This document shows positions 63,645 to 64,000 of a DNA stretch of 64,000 bases, piece by piece. Each line of letters begins with the position of its first letter. Positions within the stretch are counted from its first letter, which is position 1. The stretch comes from an uncultured Clostridia bacterium (GTDB lineage Bacteria > Bacillota > Clostridia > Oscillospirales > Acutalibacteraceae). The notes below the pieces were generated by a model. It saw nothing but the letters and a program-made list of their open reading frames with translations, made no database searches and had not been told where the DNA came from. Location: contig CAMCHQ010000010.1 of the NCBI GenBank assembly GCA_945874765.1, positions 1 through 64,000 on the forward strand, given 5' to 3'. The position numbers and the translations under genes are program-made.

Positions 63645-64000
63645 TTTACTTCAACTCCCGTTAAAAATGATTTGTTTTGTGTAATTTTATATGTGTCCTC
63701 TCCGGCAAAGAACTTATTAATCATATCAATTGCATCTGTTTTTGCAAATTCAAATAAATCTTCAAAGCTGTCGTTTCTTTTCAGCTTTTCGAAAGGGGAG
63801 GACCACGTTCTTCGCTCTATATTACCATATTTTTTCGCATTTTCCAAGTCCTTTGGTCTCATCAATGCGCTAAATTTGAAATTATTTGAAAAAGGTGAGG
63901 TTATGTTGTCAATAACTTTGACAAGCTTTTCCTTTTTGCCGTTTGAATCTGTAGTTAGTTTTTGGATATACTTTAAATCTTTAATTGCTGTTTTTGCGTC
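63641..64000 (-). CDS. Partial protein at right edge, possibly Zn-dependent phospholipase C type
   Basis: The frame is open from the right edge to the stop at 63641, giving at least 119 residues with no start in view. The C-terminal part (ERRTWSSPFEKLKRNDSFEDLFEFAKTDAIDMINKFF) recalls the end of zinc-dependent phospholipase C-like proteins common in Clostridia, but the metal-binding half would be outside the window. The assignment is weak. It overlaps luxS by 4 nt. Confidence 0.45.
   Translation of the reverse strand, partial: DAKTAIKDLKYIQKLTTDSNGKKEKLVKVIDNITSPFSNNFKFSALMRPKDLENAKKYGNIERRTWSSPFEKLKRNDSFEDLFEFAKTDAIDMINKFFAGEDTYKITQNKSFLTGVEVK

Overview
The window is a low-GC Gram-positive chromosome segment, most likely from an anaerobic gut member of the Clostridia (Oscillospiraceae or a relative). 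The inference rests on strong AGGAGG-type ribosome binding sites with some TTG and GTG starts, a leucine T-box leader, a CsoR copper repressor, long-form HPF, LuxS, a two-domain TagF-like polymer polymerase, a flavodiiron-type flavoprotein, and GH43 and GH28 carbohydrate enzymes. No phage, conjugative element, CRISPR array or rRNA is visible. Most of the window is ordinary housekeeping DNA with a few unusual gene pairings and small repeats.

Layout. 0-7 kb: two overlapping ATP-grasp ligases (-), stand-alone AICAR transformylase, RlmA-type methyltransferase with a tiny Cys-rich protein, then a copper operon (csoR-copA) with a twin CsoR operator and an in-frame CopZ-like tail. 7-11.2 kb (-): HemW, a small protein, and a three-gene ABC uptake system of the TrpXYZ type behind a twin palindromic operator. 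11.4-11.7 kb: tRNA-Arg, tRNA-Glu, tRNA-Met (-). 11.9-17.8 kb (+): lexA, Mrp ATPase, dCMP deaminase, HAD phosphatase, an anchored unknown, DegV, BirA. 17.8-21.7 kb: a small repeat element, then pstSCAB, whose PstS has its two halves in swapped order. 21.7-24.6 kb: orphan PqqD-like protein (-), a NifU-like/GGGtGRT gene pair of unknown role whose 3' end is duplicated, and a GNAT acetyltransferase (-).

24.8-29.5 kb: a phosphoribosyltransferase, then T-box-leuA-methyltransferase-leuB. 29.6-31.3 kb (-): GH43 and a PI-PLC-like protein. 31.4-32.8 kb: an unknown protein with a PHP metallohydrolase. 32.9-36.7 kb: a Na/Pi transporter with a PhoU-like tail and the PhoP/PhoR two-component system, behind a clear Pho box. 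36.8-40.7 kb: a secreted unknown, then an M20 peptidase with two integral membrane proteins. 40.8-47.7 kb (-): a nucleoside catabolism operon (deoC-deoB-cdd-deoA, a beta-CASP hydrolase, a uridine-kinase-like protein) and a DUF218 protein. 47.9-51.7 kb: a 1245-residue TagF-like polymerase followed by the second copy of the repeat element. 52-64 kb: a trans-aconitate-type methyltransferase, a BIG2 secreted protein, a zinc/cadmium-type P-ATPase, DUF421, PduL, family 4 UDG, a flavodiiron-type flavoprotein, a membrane-bound HTH regulator, HPF, a GH28 gene broken by one frameshift, LuxS, and a partial gene at the right edge.

The genes fall into a few working groups: phosphate (pst, the Na/Pi transporter, PhoPR), metals (csoR-copA and the second P-ATPase), leucine (leuA, a methyltransferase, leuB), nucleoside salvage (deo operon, cdd, dCMP deaminase), and cell wall (TagF). 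The best candidates for undescribed biology are the NifU-like/GGGtGRT pair, the methyltransferase inside the leucine operon, the M20 peptidase with its membrane pair, and the CopA-CopZ fusion that carries its own internal ribosome binding site.
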